Part shown: piece by piece, positions 23,393 through 32,428 of the stretch
Layout of the letters: each line of letters begins with the position of its first letter
Position numbering within the stretch: the stretch's first letter is position 1
NCBI GenBank assembly: GCA_937944485.1
Contig: CALDYU010000021.1
Coordinates: forward strand, 1-64,000
Direction: 5' to 3'
Length of the DNA stretch: 64,000 nt
DNA from: an uncultured Flavobacteriaceae bacterium
Lineage (GTDB): Bacteria > Bacteroidota > Bacteroidia > Flavobacteriales > Flavobacteriaceae
The notes under the pieces: generated by a model
Seen by the model: only the letters and a program-made list of their open reading frames with translations
Told to the model about the DNA's origin: nothing
The model's database searches: none
Made by a program: the position numbers and the translations under genes

Positions 23393-24132
23393 TAGGCAAG
23401 TAATAGTTGGGTTAGAATATAGTTCGTGATGATGATAACAACACTCGTCCAAACGAATGAAGTGGTACTTGCTTTTCCTACTTCTAGCGCACCACCTTTC
23501 ATATAAAAACCATGATAAGAGGGTATTGTTGCTAAAAGAAAGGCGAATACGAAGGTTTTAATAAAAGAATAGGTGACATGAAAGGGAATAAAATCGATGG
23601 TGACTCCTTCTACAAAATCTGCACTTGTAATAAATCCTCCAAAAACTCCAGCAAACCACCCGCCAAAAATACCTACATACATAGAAACTGCGATTATAAA
23701 AGGATAGAGCATCATGGCTATAATCTTTGGAAAAACGAGATAATTCAATGCGTTTACCCCCATAACCTCTAAGGCATCTATTTGTTCGGTTACTCGCATG
23801 GTACCAATACTTGATGTAATAAAAGAGCCCACTTTCCCTGCCATAATTATAGAGCAAAAAGTGGGGGCAAATTCTAAGATGATAGACTGTCGCGTTGCGA
23901 ATCCAATGAGATTTTTTGGGATAAAATCACTAGTAAGATTCATTGCTGTTTGTATAGAGACAACTGCACCAATGAAAAAAGAAATAAAAACGATAATCCC
24001 TAGAGAACCGAAAATAAGCTCATCTATTTCCTTTAGAATCAAATTCTTCATAATCCGCCATTTGGTCGGCTTTTTGAACAAATCAAATACCATAATAGCA
24101 TAGCCACCAATGTCGGTCAAATACTTCATCAA
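23392..24132 (-). CDS. ABC transporter permease, MlaE-like
   Basis: This is the inner-membrane permease of the MlaE/YrbE family, the partner of the ATPase encoded next. The 246-residue protein has five or six hydrophobic helices with the family segments FFIGAVVSIQTAMNL, TFCSIIMAGKVGSFITSSIG and MRVTEQIDALEVMGVN, the last being the coupling helix. The substrate is presumably a lipid in outer-membrane maintenance, by family knowledge. It starts a two-gene operon divergent from pafA. Confidence 0.9.
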   Translation of the reverse strand: MMKYLTDIGGYAIMVFDLFKKPTKWRIMKNLILKEIDELIFGSLGIIVFISFFIGAVVSIQTAMNLTSDFIPKNLIGFATRQSIILEFAPTFCSIIMAGKVGSFITSSIGTMRVTEQIDALEVMGVNALNYLVFPKIIAMMLYPFIIAVSMYVGIFGGWFAGVFGGFITSADFVEGVTIDFIPFHVTYSFIKTFVFAFLLATIPSYHGFYMKGGALEVGKASTTSFVWTSVVIIITNYILTQLLLA

Positions 24133-24243
24133 CTGAAATTAAATTTCTTATAGTAAAAATAAGAATAATGCGCCTGATTTAAAGTTTATTTAAATTTTAA
24201 AAGCACTATTTTAATTACTTTTATGAAACGAATTTAATTTAGG

Positions 24244-25917
24244 ATGCGAAACACGAAACACTTCAATTACGGGCTATTCATTTGTATGCTTTTTAGTGTC
24301 ACTATGACTTTGGGACAAAAGAAATCGAAAGGTCAAGAAACTACAAAGCTTCGAACTACACCAAAATTAGTTGTGGGTATTGTTGTTGATCAAATGCGCT
24401 ACGATTATCTTACTCGGTTTTGGAATCATTTTGATGAAGGTGGCTTTAAGCGCTTGGTTGAAGAAGGGTTTAATTGCAAGAACAATCACTTTAATTATGC
24501 ACCAACGAGTACAGGCCCAGGGCACACTTCTGTTTATACAGGAGCTGCCCCAGCAACACACGGTATCATCGGCAATAATTGGTATGATAAAATAGATGAA
24601 AGTAGTGTGTATTGCGCCGCCGATGATAGTTATACCTCAGTTGGTACGAGTTCAGAAGCTGGAAAAATGTCACCCCATCGCATGAACGTCACAACGATAA
24701 CTGATGAATTGCGTTTGCATACCCAAATGCGGGGCAAAACAATTGCGATTGCTTTAAAAGATCGAGGAGCAGTTTTACCTGGCGGACATACAGCGAATGG
24801 TGCTTATTGGTTTCATGGTAAGAATGAAGGGCGTTGGATTTCTAGTACTTTTTATATGGAATCACTACCGCAATGGGTACAAGATTTTAATAATTCGAAT
24901 GCTGTTGAAAGCTATAAAAAACCATGGAAAACACTTAAGCCAATACAAACTTATAGAGAGAGTGGTGCTGATAATAATTCATACGAAGGGCTTTTTAAGG
25001 GGGAAAGTGCACCTGTTTTTCCGCATGATTTATCAAAGCTTTGGAATACCAATGAGCAATATGATATTTTAAAATATAGTCCCTATGGAAATAGTATAAC
25101 AACTGATTTTGCAATTGCAGCGTTGGCTGGTGAAAATCTAGGGATTGATGCGATTCCTGACTTTTTAGCAATTAGTTATTCCAGTACTGATTATGTCGGT
25201 CATAAATACGGTGTTAATTCAAAAGAAGTACAAGATATGTATGTGCAGCTAGATCGTGATTTGCAGCGCTTATTCAGTACTTTAGATAAAAAAGTGGGTA
25301 AAGATGCTTACACCGTTTTTTTAACGGCAGATCATGGGGCCATTGATGTGCCAGCCTATTTACGCGATCAAAAAATTCCGGCAGGCTATTTTAAATACAG
25401 TGAAATAAAGCCAGAGTTTGATGAATTTTTGAAGTATACCTTTGGTACTACTGATGTCGTTAAAGATTTTTCAAATTATCAATTTTTTCTAGATCATAAA
25501 ATCATTAAAAACTTAGATATTGAAGTAGAAAAGGCACAAGGTATAATTGCCGCCGAACTATTGAGATATAGTGGGATTGATCGCGTTTATACAGGCGACC
25601 AAATGTTGCGTAATAACTACACTTCAGGTATTCCGTATATTTTACAGAGCGGTTATCATCAGAAGCGTTCAGGTGACGTTTTGGTAGTACTTAAACCTGG
25701 AGTTATCAGTTATCCTGAAACAGGTTCTACGCATGGTTCTCCCCAAATTTATGACACGCATGTACCACTTTTATTTTATGGAAAAGGTATTCGTAAAGGC
25801 AGTACGGTGAAAAAAACTGAAATACCTGATATTGCGCCGACAATTGCAACTTTATTAGGAGTTTCTTTTCCAAACGGGACTACAGGAAAACCCATAGAAG
25901 CAGTTTTAGAACATTAG
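24244..25917 (+). CDS. pafA: PafA-type alkaline phosphatase
   Basis: This exported phosphomonoesterase of the alkaline-phosphatase superfamily releases phosphate from organic esters. The 557-residue protein has a signal peptide and a zinc-site aspartate in GIVVDQMRYDY (Asp49). The nucleophile threonine lies in the block APTSTGPGHTSVYTG, probably Thr90 before GPGH. An Asn of GNNWYD and the Lys172/Arg174 pair (LKDRGAVLPGGH) correspond to the PafA substrate-binding residues. SYSSTDYVGHKYG, TADHGA and GSTHGSPQIYDTHVPLL supply the other metal ligands. The gene is followed after 6 bases by murI. Confidence 0.92.
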   Translation: MRNTKHFNYGLFICMLFSVTMTLGQKKSKGQETTKLRTTPKLVVGIVVDQMRYDYLTRFWNHFDEGGFKRLVEEGFNCKNNHFNYAPTSTGPGHTSVYTGAAPATHGIIGNNWYDKIDESSVYCAADDSYTSVGTSSEAGKMSPHRMNVTTITDELRLHTQMRGKTIAIALKDRGAVLPGGHTANGAYWFHGKNEGRWISSTFYMESLPQWVQDFNNSNAVESYKKPWKTLKPIQTYRESGADNNSYEGLFKGESAPVFPHDLSKLWNTNEQYDILKYSPYGNSITTDFAIAALAGENLGIDAIPDFLAISYSSTDYVGHKYGVNSKEVQDMYVQLDRDLQRLFSTLDKKVGKDAYTVFLTADHGAIDVPAYLRDQKIPAGYFKYSEIKPEFDEFLKYTFGTTDVVKDFSNYQFFLDHKIIKNLDIEVEKAQGIIAAELLRYSGIDRVYTGDQMLRNNYTSGIPYILQSGYHQKRSGDVLVVLKPGVISYPETGSTHGSPQIYDTHVPLLFYGKGIRKGSTVKKTEIPDIAPTIATLLGVSFPNGTTGKPIEAVLEH

Positions 25918-25923
25918 CATTAT

Positions 25924-26712
25924 ATGAGTAATCGACCGCTAGGTATTTTTGATTCTGGAGTTGGTGGTACTTCAATCTGGAAGGAAATACACCAACTTGT
26001 TCCTCAAGAAAATACCATCTATCTCGCCGATAGTAAAAATGCGCCCTACGGTGAAAAAACGGAGCAGGAAATTTTGCAATTAAGCATCAAGAATACCGAA
26101 TTTTTAGTTACTAAAGGCTGCAAGTTGATTGTAGTTGCTTGTAATACAGCAACTACGAATGCCATTGACTATTTGAGAGGGCATTATGATGTTCCGTTTA
26201 TTGGTATTGAACCCGCAATTAAACCAGCGGCTTTGCAATCAGAATCTAAAAAAGTAGGGGTTTTGGCTACTAAAGGAACCCTTTCGAGTAGCCTTTTTCA
26301 TAGTACTTCTGAGAATCACGCAAACGGAATTCACATTATAGAGCAAGAAGGTACTGGTTTAGTGCAATTAATCGAATCAGGCATGGAAAATAGTGCTATG
26401 AGTAGAAGAATACTTGAAATTAAATTAGCACCAATGTTAGCTGCAGGTATTGATTATTTGGTACTAGGCTGTACGCATTACCCCTATTTAATTCCAGTTT
26501 TGAAAGAAATGCTTCCCGAAGGAGTTGAAATCATTGATTCAGGTGAGGCCGTTGCTAGGCAAACAAAGGTAGTACTTGTTGAGAACAAATTGCTAGGCAA
26601 TTCTAAAGAAAAAGGGAAGCATCATTTTTATACGAATTCTGAAGTAGAAGTTTTAGAACATTTTCTAAAGGAGAATAGCGATAGCATTACTATAAAGTAT
26701 TTAGATTTTTAA
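25924..26712 (+). CDS. murI: Glutamate racemase
   Basis: This cytoplasmic, cofactor-independent racemase makes D-glutamate for peptidoglycan. The 262-residue protein has the amino-terminal IFDSGVGGTSIWKE with Asp10, the first catalytic cysteine in VACNTATTNA (Cys73), the second in LGCTHYPYL (Cys183) and the adjacent histidine at 185. The start ATG is six bases after pafA. Coupling of pafA and murI probably reflects a shared transcript only. Confidence 0.94.
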   Translation: MSNRPLGIFDSGVGGTSIWKEIHQLVPQENTIYLADSKNAPYGEKTEQEILQLSIKNTEFLVTKGCKLIVVACNTATTNAIDYLRGHYDVPFIGIEPAIKPAALQSESKKVGVLATKGTLSSSLFHSTSENHANGIHIIEQEGTGLVQLIESGMENSAMSRRILEIKLAPMLAAGIDYLVLGCTHYPYLIPVLKEMLPEGVEIIDSGEAVARQTKVVLVENKLLGNSKEKGKHHFYTNSEVEVLEHFLKENSDSITIKYLDF

Positions 26713-26724
26713 CGCTCCCAAAAA

Positions 26725-27219
26725 TTATTTGCGTTCATACGTTAAATATGTAAAATCATATTGGTGTTTTGTATCTCTCGGGTGGTATTCTTCGGCAATT
26801 AATTCCCAATCATTTAAGTCTATTTCAGGAAAGAAAGTATCAGCATCAAAAGCTTTATGTACTCTCGTTAATTCAATACGCGTAGCGAACTTTTCACTCT
26901 GTCGATATATTTCGCCACCGCCTATGATAAAAGAAATTGTATCATTTTCTACCAACTTTAAAGCAGCCTCTATAGAATGTACAACAATACAATCGTCAAA
27001 ATCAACTTGATAATCTTTATCACGAGTAATAATAATATGTACTCTTTTGGGTAAGGGTTTCTTAAAACTCTCAAAAGTTTTACGCCCCATGATAATTTTA
27101 TGACCTGTAGTTAACTTTTTAAAACGTTTAAAATCATCTGGCAAATGCCATAACAAATCATTGTCTTTGCCTAAGGCATTATTTTTTGAAGCAGCAGCTA
27201 TGAGGGTAATAGTATTCAA
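26725..27219 (-). CDS. folA: Dihydrofolate reductase
   Basis: This enzyme reduces dihydrofolate to tetrahydrofolate with NADPH, supporting thymidylate and purine synthesis. The 164-residue protein has the standard segments IAAASKNNALGKDNDLLWHL, PDDFKRFKKLTTGHKIIMGR, KTFESFKKPLP, FIIGGGEIYRQ and DTFFPEIDL. Initiation appears to be at a TTG (27219), since no in-frame ATG precedes the conserved ITLIAAAS strand. A true start at a nearby non-ATG codon is the only alternative. thyA, which generates its substrate, lies at 32429 in a separate unit. Confidence 0.93.
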   Translation of the reverse strand: MNTITLIAAASKNNALGKDNDLLWHLPDDFKRFKKLTTGHKIIMGRKTFESFKKPLPKRVHIIITRDKDYQVDFDDCIVVHSIEAALKLVENDTISFIIGGGEIYRQSEKFATRIELTRVHKAFDADTFFPEIDLNDWELIAEEYHPRDTKHQYDFTYLTYERK

Positions 27220-27359
27220 AGTTTTTGGTATTTACCTCAAAAAACGAACCAAATATTATGCTGGTAAGGCGAGGTTCTAAATTTTGAAATTATTCTAAGC
27301 AAGCAACTATTTTTATTAGCTAACTTTAGCTTTTAAAGATACTATAAATTTGAAGTATT

Positions 27360-28451
27360 ATGGCAATAGAGCAAATACGAAAACAGTTTCCTGTACTACG
27401 GCAGAATATTTATGTTAATACACCTGTGTTAGGTCCTTTTTATGATGATTTGCTCGATTGGCGTCAAGAACGTGACCTTGACTTTTTATTAAAGGCGAGT
27501 GACATGCGGGGCCAGACCTTAGCTACTATTTCAGAAACGAGAACGGCCGTAAGTGAGTACTTTGATTGTAAAAGAGAAAATGTAGCCTTGGTCAACAACT
27601 TTTCTACGGGTTTGAACATGTTACTAGAAGGGGTAGCTAAAAACCGAAAAGTACTTTTATTAGCGAATGATTACCCTTCAGTTGATTGGCCTTTTATGAG
27701 CAGGGGTTTTGAAATTTTGTATGCGCAAATTGACGAAAATCTTGAAGCTACTATAGCACATATTATTGCAACAGAAGAAGTGTCAATTTTGGCATTGAGC
27801 CTAGTGCAATGGCAAACAGGACTGAAAATTGATCTTGATTTTTTAGTCGCCTTGAAAAGCAGGCATCCTAACTTGCTAATTATTGCTGATGGCACCCAGT
27901 TTCTGGGTACAACTAATTTTAGTTTTGCAAATTCTGGCATCGACGTTTTAGGAGCAAGCGCTTATAAATGGCTTTTGGCGGGTTATGGTAGTGGTTTTAT
28001 GATGTTCAAAGATGGAGTTCAAGAGCAATGTGATTTAAAAACTATAGGATTTAACGCTGCAAATGCAGTGCCTGAAAAGAAGAATGATATTCGATTTGCA
28101 AGACGTTTTGAACCGGGTCATTTGGCATGTATCAATTTCGGAAGTTTGAAATTTTCATTAGATTTTATGTCAAAGATTGGTAAGGATACTATAGAAGCTC
28201 AAAATCAAAAATTAGCTCGGAAAGCAAAAGCCGCATTTACTGAATTAGGACTATTACATGCTGTAGCCATCACAAGAAGGCCACAAAGTACGATTTTCAA
28301 TATCAAAGGCGATACAGCATTGTTTGAAACCTTAACCAATAATGATGTAGTATGTGCACAACGCGGTGAAGGCATACGTATGGGATTTCATTTTTATAAT
28401 TCTGAAAATGACATAGATTTTATATGTGATCTCTTAAAGAAGCATACCTAG
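27360..28451 (+). CDS. Class-V-fold PLP enzyme (aminotransferase/desulfurase-like)
   Basis: This is a pyridoxal-phosphate enzyme of the class V aminotransferase family, reaction unknown. The 363-residue protein has the glycine and histidine pockets usual in the family. It carries a cofactor aspartate in LLIIADGTQFLG and the probable Schiff-base lysine in GASAYKWLLAGYGSGF, and it ends with a small carboxy-terminal domain (RRPQSTIFNIKG, RMGFHFYNSENDID). Close relatives include isopenicillin-N epimerase-like and cysteine-desulfurase-like proteins, so a specific substrate cannot be assigned. It is monocistronic, with an imperfect -7 (TAACTTTA) upstream. Confidence 0.83.
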   Translation: MAIEQIRKQFPVLRQNIYVNTPVLGPFYDDLLDWRQERDLDFLLKASDMRGQTLATISETRTAVSEYFDCKRENVALVNNFSTGLNMLLEGVAKNRKVLLLANDYPSVDWPFMSRGFEILYAQIDENLEATIAHIIATEEVSILALSLVQWQTGLKIDLDFLVALKSRHPNLLIIADGTQFLGTTNFSFANSGIDVLGASAYKWLLAGYGSGFMMFKDGVQEQCDLKTIGFNAANAVPEKKNDIRFARRFEPGHLACINFGSLKFSLDFMSKIGKDTIEAQNQKLARKAKAAFTELGLLHAVAITRRPQSTIFNIKGDTALFETLTNNDVVCAQRGEGIRMGFHFYNSENDIDFICDLLKKHT

Positions 28452-28547
28452 TATTTATACACTCCAAAATTTAAATCCGCCTTTATTAATGACATATAGT
28501 TAAATCTTGCCAAAATTTTATCAAAATGATAAAAATGACACTATCTA

Positions 28548-28579
28548 TTGGAAATGAGATAGTTAATGTTCTAATTTTG
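28548..28579 (+). promoter_or_regulatory. Promoter of the CBM48 gene
   Basis: TTG (28548-28550), a 21-base spacer and TAATTTTG (28572-28579) match the flavobacterial consensus exactly. The predicted start leaves a leader of about 30 bases before the ATG at 28619. Confidence 0.75.
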
Positions 28580-28618
28580 CACTGATTTATTTATTCATGC
28601 CCCAAAAAAAATAGTATT

Positions 28619-28918
28619 ATGGCAATTGTAAAACAGTATTTAAAGACAAAACCAGTTTGTAAAGTAACTTTTACGGTACCTGCAGAAGAAGCTAAGAAGG
28701 TAAATGTAGTTGGCGATTTCAATAATTGGAAATCAAACAAAGCAAGTACCCTAAAAAAATTAAAAAACGGGACTTTTAAAGGAACCTTTGATTTACCAAA
28801 GGAAAATATTTATGAGTTCAAGTATCTCATAGATGGCAATTATGTAAACGATTCGGAAGCAGATCGTTATCAATGGAATGATTATGCCGGTTCTGAAAAT
28901 GCGGTATTAGAATTATAG
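28619..28918 (+). CDS. Small glycogen-binding (CBM48/isoamylase N-terminal) protein
   Basis: This 99-residue stand-alone protein has the early-set immunoglobulin fold found at the amino terminus of isoamylases and in AMPK-beta glycogen-binding domains. The hallmark VVGDFNNWKSN lies at about residues 30-40, with the typical KLKNGTFKGTFDLP and YEFKYLIDGNYVNDSEAD strands. No catalytic domain is present. It may bind glycogen or other alpha-glucans or act as a partner of such enzymes, but no glycogen gene lies nearby. It has its own promoter and terminator. Confidence 0.85.
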   Translation: MAIVKQYLKTKPVCKVTFTVPAEEAKKVNVVGDFNNWKSNKASTLKKLKNGTFKGTFDLPKENIYEFKYLIDGNYVNDSEADRYQWNDYAGSENAVLEL

Positions 28919-28938
28919 CAGATATAATTAATAGGAAG

Positions 28939-28970
28939 AGCCAGTATGTGAAAACGTACTGGCTTTTTTT
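28939..28970 (+). terminator. Terminator of the CBM48 gene
   Basis: AGCCAGTA/TACTGGCT is a perfect 8-bp stem with a ten-base loop, followed by a run of seven T including the last stem base. Confidence 0.9.
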
Positions 28971-28976
28971 CTACAC

Positions 28977-29258
28977 TTATTTTTCAATAGTTACGCCTTT
29001 CCAAAAAGCAACACGACCCTTAATGCCCTTTGCTAATTCGCTAACTTCAGGGTAGAACCAAGCAGCGTCCGTATTTTCCTTCCCATCGATTACCAATGAG
29101 TAGTAGTGTGCTTGTCCTTTCCATGGGCATGTTGTATGCGTAGAAGATTCTTTGAAAAATTCTTTTTTAATACTATCTGCAGGAAAATAATGATTGTTTT
29201 CTACCACAACAGTAGCATCGCTTTCTGCTATAATTGTGTTATTCCAAATTGCTTTCAT
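28977..29258 (-). CDS. DUF427 domain protein
   Basis: This is a 93-residue protein of the DUF427 family, function unknown in bacteria. It starts at the ATG at 29258 (MKAIWNNTIIAES), and a longer frame would run through a GC-rich repeat at 29281. The family signature is visible in NHYFPADSIKKEF, the HTTCPWKGQAHYYSL motif and the AAWFYPEVSELAKGIKGRVA ending. It is small and soluble and lies convergent with the CBM48 gene. Confidence 0.87.
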   Translation of the reverse strand: MKAIWNNTIIAESDATVVVENNHYFPADSIKKEFFKESSTHTTCPWKGQAHYYSLVIDGKENTDAAWFYPEVSELAKGIKGRVAFWKGVTIEK

Positions 29259-29280
29259 AAGTACGATATTTATTGTTATT

Positions 29281-29294
29281 CCTGCGAGGGCAGG
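29281..29294. repeat. Short GC-rich palindrome CCTGC-GAGG-GCAGG
   Basis: A five-base stem with loop GAGG lies just upstream of the DUF427 start. It belongs by sequence to the dispersed CCTGC/GCAGG family seen at 15654 and 62582. Confidence 0.5.
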
Positions 29295-29379
29295 CATCTT
29301 TTAGTTATTTTATTGTCATTTTTGTACAACTGCTATAGGATGCTTTCAGAGTTTTAGTAAAGCTAGGAACCTATCGTCG

Positions 29380-30354
29380 CTAGGCTTTTTTAAATACGTA
29401 ATTTTTGTATTGATTTTTTGAATCACTGAATTGTTCTTGTACAATTAGGCCAGATTTATCCGCTAGCCAGTTGATTGTTTTGTCGTCATATTTTTGAGAA
29501 ATTTCAGTATGAATAGTTTCCCAAGCTTCAAAGGTGATATTTAAGTCCAGTTTTTGAATATACACTTGTTGCTTTTCTTTGGCTACTAAGTAACTTTTGG
29601 CCGTACCCGTTTCTGGATCGTACACTTCCCAATGTAAAAATTTGTCTATATTAAAATTTCCTCCCAATTCTGAATTTATTCGCACTAATATATTTTTATT
29701 GAAAGCAGCAGTAATTCCTGTTTGATCATTGTAAGCATCTAAAATGGTCTGCGGATTTTTCTTTTGATCAAAACCAACAAAAAACAAATCATCTTTAGAC
29801 ATAAGCTCTTGAACTTGTTTAAGAAATATGACGGCTTGCGGATGTAATAGATTGCCAATATTAGAGCCTAAAAATAAAATTACATTTTTGCTTTGGTTAT
29901 GTTGTGATACAATAGCTTCTAAAGCCTCAAAATAAGTGCCTTGTTGTGGTTTTACAACAACTTCTGGCATTTCTGAATGAAGAGAATTGGATAGTTGATT
30001 TAAGACATTTTGACTAATATCAATGGGCAGATAGGTGAACTTGGCCTTCTTATCAAGTAGCTTTTGTAATATAATTTTAGTTTTTTTGCCATCGCCTGCA
30101 CCCAACTCAATGAGGTTGAATTGTGTCGAATCAGCAGTGAAAAGTGCTGCAATTTTTTCAGAATGATTAGCAAAAATATCGTACTCGGCATCCGTAAGAT
30201 AATATTCAGGCATGCTCATAATATCTTGAAAGAGTTGATCTCCTTTCTCATCATAAAAGTATTTGGAGGACAAATGCTTAGGATAATCTGTAAGTCCTTT
30301 TAATACTTCATCTTCAAATGCGGTACGTATTAGCGGCTTTATATTTTCTTGCAT
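29380..30354 (-). CDS. egtD: Histidine N-alpha-methyltransferase (EgtD-like)
   Basis: This SAM-dependent enzyme trimethylates histidine to hercynine, the first step of ergothioneine synthesis. The 324-residue protein carries the SAM loop LIELGAGDGKKTKIIL (about residues 80-95), TYLPIDISQNVL and VILFLGSNIGNL, all characteristic of the EgtD family. The amino-terminal KYFYDEKGDQLFQDIM and PEYYLTDAEYDI segments also match. It lies 16 bases downstream of egtB on the same strand, which supports the pathway assignment. Standalone confirmation of substrate specificity is not possible from the sequence. Confidence 0.9.
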   Translation of the reverse strand: MQENIKPLIRTAFEDEVLKGLTDYPKHLSSKYFYDEKGDQLFQDIMSMPEYYLTDAEYDIFANHSEKIAALFTADSTQFNLIELGAGDGKKTKIILQKLLDKKAKFTYLPIDISQNVLNQLSNSLHSEMPEVVVKPQQGTYFEALEAIVSQHNQSKNVILFLGSNIGNLLHPQAVIFLKQVQELMSKDDLFFVGFDQKKNPQTILDAYNDQTGITAAFNKNILVRINSELGGNFNIDKFLHWEVYDPETGTAKSYLVAKEKQQVYIQKLDLNITFEAWETIHTEISQKYDDKTINWLADKSGLIVQEQFSDSKNQYKNYVFKKA

Positions 30355-30370
30355 GACATCTAAGTCGGTT

Positions 30371-31531
30371 TTATTTCACTAACCTTAAACCAGTAAATTG
30401 CCAGCGCAAATTGGTTTGAAAAAAGTTACGGTACGTCGGTCTGGTGTGTTTGAAAGGAGTGGCAATCGAACCGCCACGCAGTACTTTTTGATTAACCATG
30501 AATTTACCATTATATTCCCCTAATGCGCCAGCTGCTTTTTTGTAGTTAGGGTAGGGTAGGTAGGCACTTTCCGTCCATTCCCAGCGTGTACCCCAAGAAA
30601 AATAGTTTTGAGCGGTTTCCCATTCAAATTCAGTTGGTAAGCGATGCCCTTTCCACTGAGCAAAGGCAAATGCTTCAAAATACGATAAGTGTGTAACAGG
30701 AGCTTCGACAGCTATTTTATGTAAACCGCTGAGGGAGTAGTAGTACCATTCCCCATCAATTTGATGCCAGTATAAGGGAGTTTTAATGTTATTATTTACA
30801 ACCCAATCCCAGCCTTCCGCGTGCCACAGGTCAAATTTTTTGTATCCTCCTGCAGTAATAAAGTCAATATATTCTTGATTAGTAACAAGTTTGTTTGATA
30901 TTTCATAGTCCTGTAAATAGACTTTATGCCTACCCAATTCATTATCATAGCAAAAGCCTTCGGCACGATGTCCAATTTCATAAGTACCTTCTTTAATAGA
31001 AATCCATTCTTGTGGGTGCATTTCAACAGGATGTTCTGCAATGGTATCGGAGTATTTGGGAAGTAGCGGATTATTTCCCAGAATAAATTTAATGTCGGTA
31101 AGTAGTAATTCTTGATGCTGTTTTTCATGATGAATGCCTATTTCTAGTAGATTAAGAAGTTCTTGGCTTTGATCCTTAGAAAACAATACGTTCATCGCTG
31201 AAGTCACGTAATGCCGATAATCATAAACTTTCTGAACGGAAGGCCGTGACAAGTTACCACGATCGGCACGAACAACTCGTTTGCCTACAGTTTCATAATA
31301 ACTATTAAAAACAAAGGAAAAATCTTCGTTAAAAACTTGATATTCTTTTGCATGAGGTTTGAGAATAAACTCCTCAAAAAACCAAGTGGTATGCCCCAAA
31401 TGCCATTTTGGTGGCGACACATCTATTATGGGCTGAACCACATAATCTTCTATTTCTAAAGGAGTGCATAATTGTTCGGTATGCTGCCTAGTTTCTATAA
31501 AAAAATCGAGTAGGCTTTTGGTCATAATCAT
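30371..31531 (-). CDS. egtB: EgtB-like sulfoxide synthase
   Basis: EgtB is a nonheme-iron enzyme that forms the C-S bond between hercynine and a thiol (cysteine or gamma-glutamylcysteine) in ergothioneine synthesis. The 386-residue protein has an amino-terminal DinB-like domain with the iron histidines. These are His47 in HLGHTTWFFEEF and the HxxxH pair His135/His139 in HHEKQHQE. A carboxy-terminal FGE-sulfatase domain follows (HRLPTEFEWETAQNYFSWG, GGSIATPFKHTRPTYRN, RWQFTGLRLV). An alternative start two codons later exists. It precedes egtD, and no egtC or egtE is nearby, as in the non-mycobacterial pathway variants. Confidence 0.88.
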   Translation of the reverse strand: MIMTKSLLDFFIETRQHTEQLCTPLEIEDYVVQPIIDVSPPKWHLGHTTWFFEEFILKPHAKEYQVFNEDFSFVFNSYYETVGKRVVRADRGNLSRPSVQKVYDYRHYVTSAMNVLFSKDQSQELLNLLEIGIHHEKQHQELLLTDIKFILGNNPLLPKYSDTIAEHPVEMHPQEWISIKEGTYEIGHRAEGFCYDNELGRHKVYLQDYEISNKLVTNQEYIDFITAGGYKKFDLWHAEGWDWVVNNNIKTPLYWHQIDGEWYYYSLSGLHKIAVEAPVTHLSYFEAFAFAQWKGHRLPTEFEWETAQNYFSWGTRWEWTESAYLPYPNYKKAAGALGEYNGKFMVNQKVLRGGSIATPFKHTRPTYRNFFQTNLRWQFTGLRLVK

Positions 31532-31599
31532 AGCAAATGATTTATCTTCTAAAGGTACTAAATAAGAAAATTGGGTGGCAAACTAATGTAATGTTTGTC

Positions 31600-32418
31600 T
31601 TATTGCAGTCTAAAGGTAATAGGAAGTGCGAACGGTACACGTACTAACTTTCCTTTTTGCTTACCTGGAGTCATTCTAGGCAGCCTACTAATTATTCTAC
31701 GAGCTTCACTCATTAAAATTTTATCTGCACCAAAAGTTCGAATATTGGTAATACTTCCTTCTTTGTCAATAAGAAACATCACGTTTACGCGACCTGAAAT
31801 ACTCTTGCGTTGCGCCTTTTTAGGATATCTAAAATTCTGAATAACATGATCAAGAACTTTTTTGTTGAAGCATCTTATGAGTTGGTCTTTAGGCTGATTT
31901 TTACAACCAGGATAAATGGGAACCTCATCTACCACAGAAAAACTAATATTTTCTGCCGTATAATCACCATTATACGGCAATGATATCAATTTATTAGGCT
32001 TTGATGATCTGTCAATACTAAAATAAGTTTTGGTGGAAATAAATTCTGATAGTGAATTTCCAGCATTGTCTTTCTGAACAATAAAGGTGCCTAGATTTTG
32101 TAATATTTCTTTGTTTACAATGTCAATTTCCTTATCCGAAGAAGAAATAAAAGAGTTTATAAGATCAACGGTACCGTCATTGGATACTGCTAAACTAAAA
32201 TTTATAACAATAGTATCTCTTTCTTTTTCTTTAGCTATTAATGCTATTGTTTTACTGTCGTAGTATTCAACAATTTTGTTCTGTAACTTCGCGTATAAGC
32301 ACTGATCTTTATCAAAATCACCCTGGCAAATAGTATAAATGGACTCCGTTTTATTTTTACTTTGGGTAAATCCGTAGGTGGTCGAAAGGAGTAAAAAAAA
32401 GAGTAAATATATTTTCAT
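31600..32418 (-). CDS. Secreted protein with TonB carboxy-terminal domain
   Basis: This 272-residue exported protein has a cleavable signal peptide (MKIYLLFFLLLSTTYGF) and a carboxy-terminal TonB-like domain (about residues 170-272). That domain closely resembles the one of the full TonB at 46303: VPIYPGCKN, IQNFRYPKKAQ, SGRVNVMFLIDKEGSI, and the final LVRVPFALPITFRL. It lacks a membrane anchor and the Pro-rich spacer, so it cannot be a conventional energy transducer. The ATG at 32418 is chosen, because an extension would run into thyA, whose stop is 10 bases upstream. Confidence 0.8.
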   Translation of the reverse strand: MKIYLLFFLLLSTTYGFTQSKNKTESIYTICQGDFDKDQCLYAKLQNKIVEYYDSKTIALIAKEKERDTIVINFSLAVSNDGTVDLINSFISSSDKEIDIVNKEILQNLGTFIVQKDNAGNSLSEFISTKTYFSIDRSSKPNKLISLPYNGDYTAENISFSVVDEVPIYPGCKNQPKDQLIRCFNKKVLDHVIQNFRYPKKAQRKSISGRVNVMFLIDKEGSITNIRTFGADKILMSEARRIISRLPRMTPGKQKGKLVRVPFALPITFRLQ

Positions 32419-32428
32419 AAAATAATGT

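Noticed and set aside
23558-23857. 99-residue antisense-frame ORF within the MlaE-like permease
   Set aside because: The permease frame is intact and conserved. The other frame is a shadow with a Tyr/Cys/Arg-rich composition.
29380-31531. Ovothiol synthase (OvoA) instead of EgtB/EgtD
   Set aside because: OvoA is normally one fused protein with a methyltransferase domain. Here the synthase and the EgtD-type methyltransferase are separate genes with EgtD-specific motifs.
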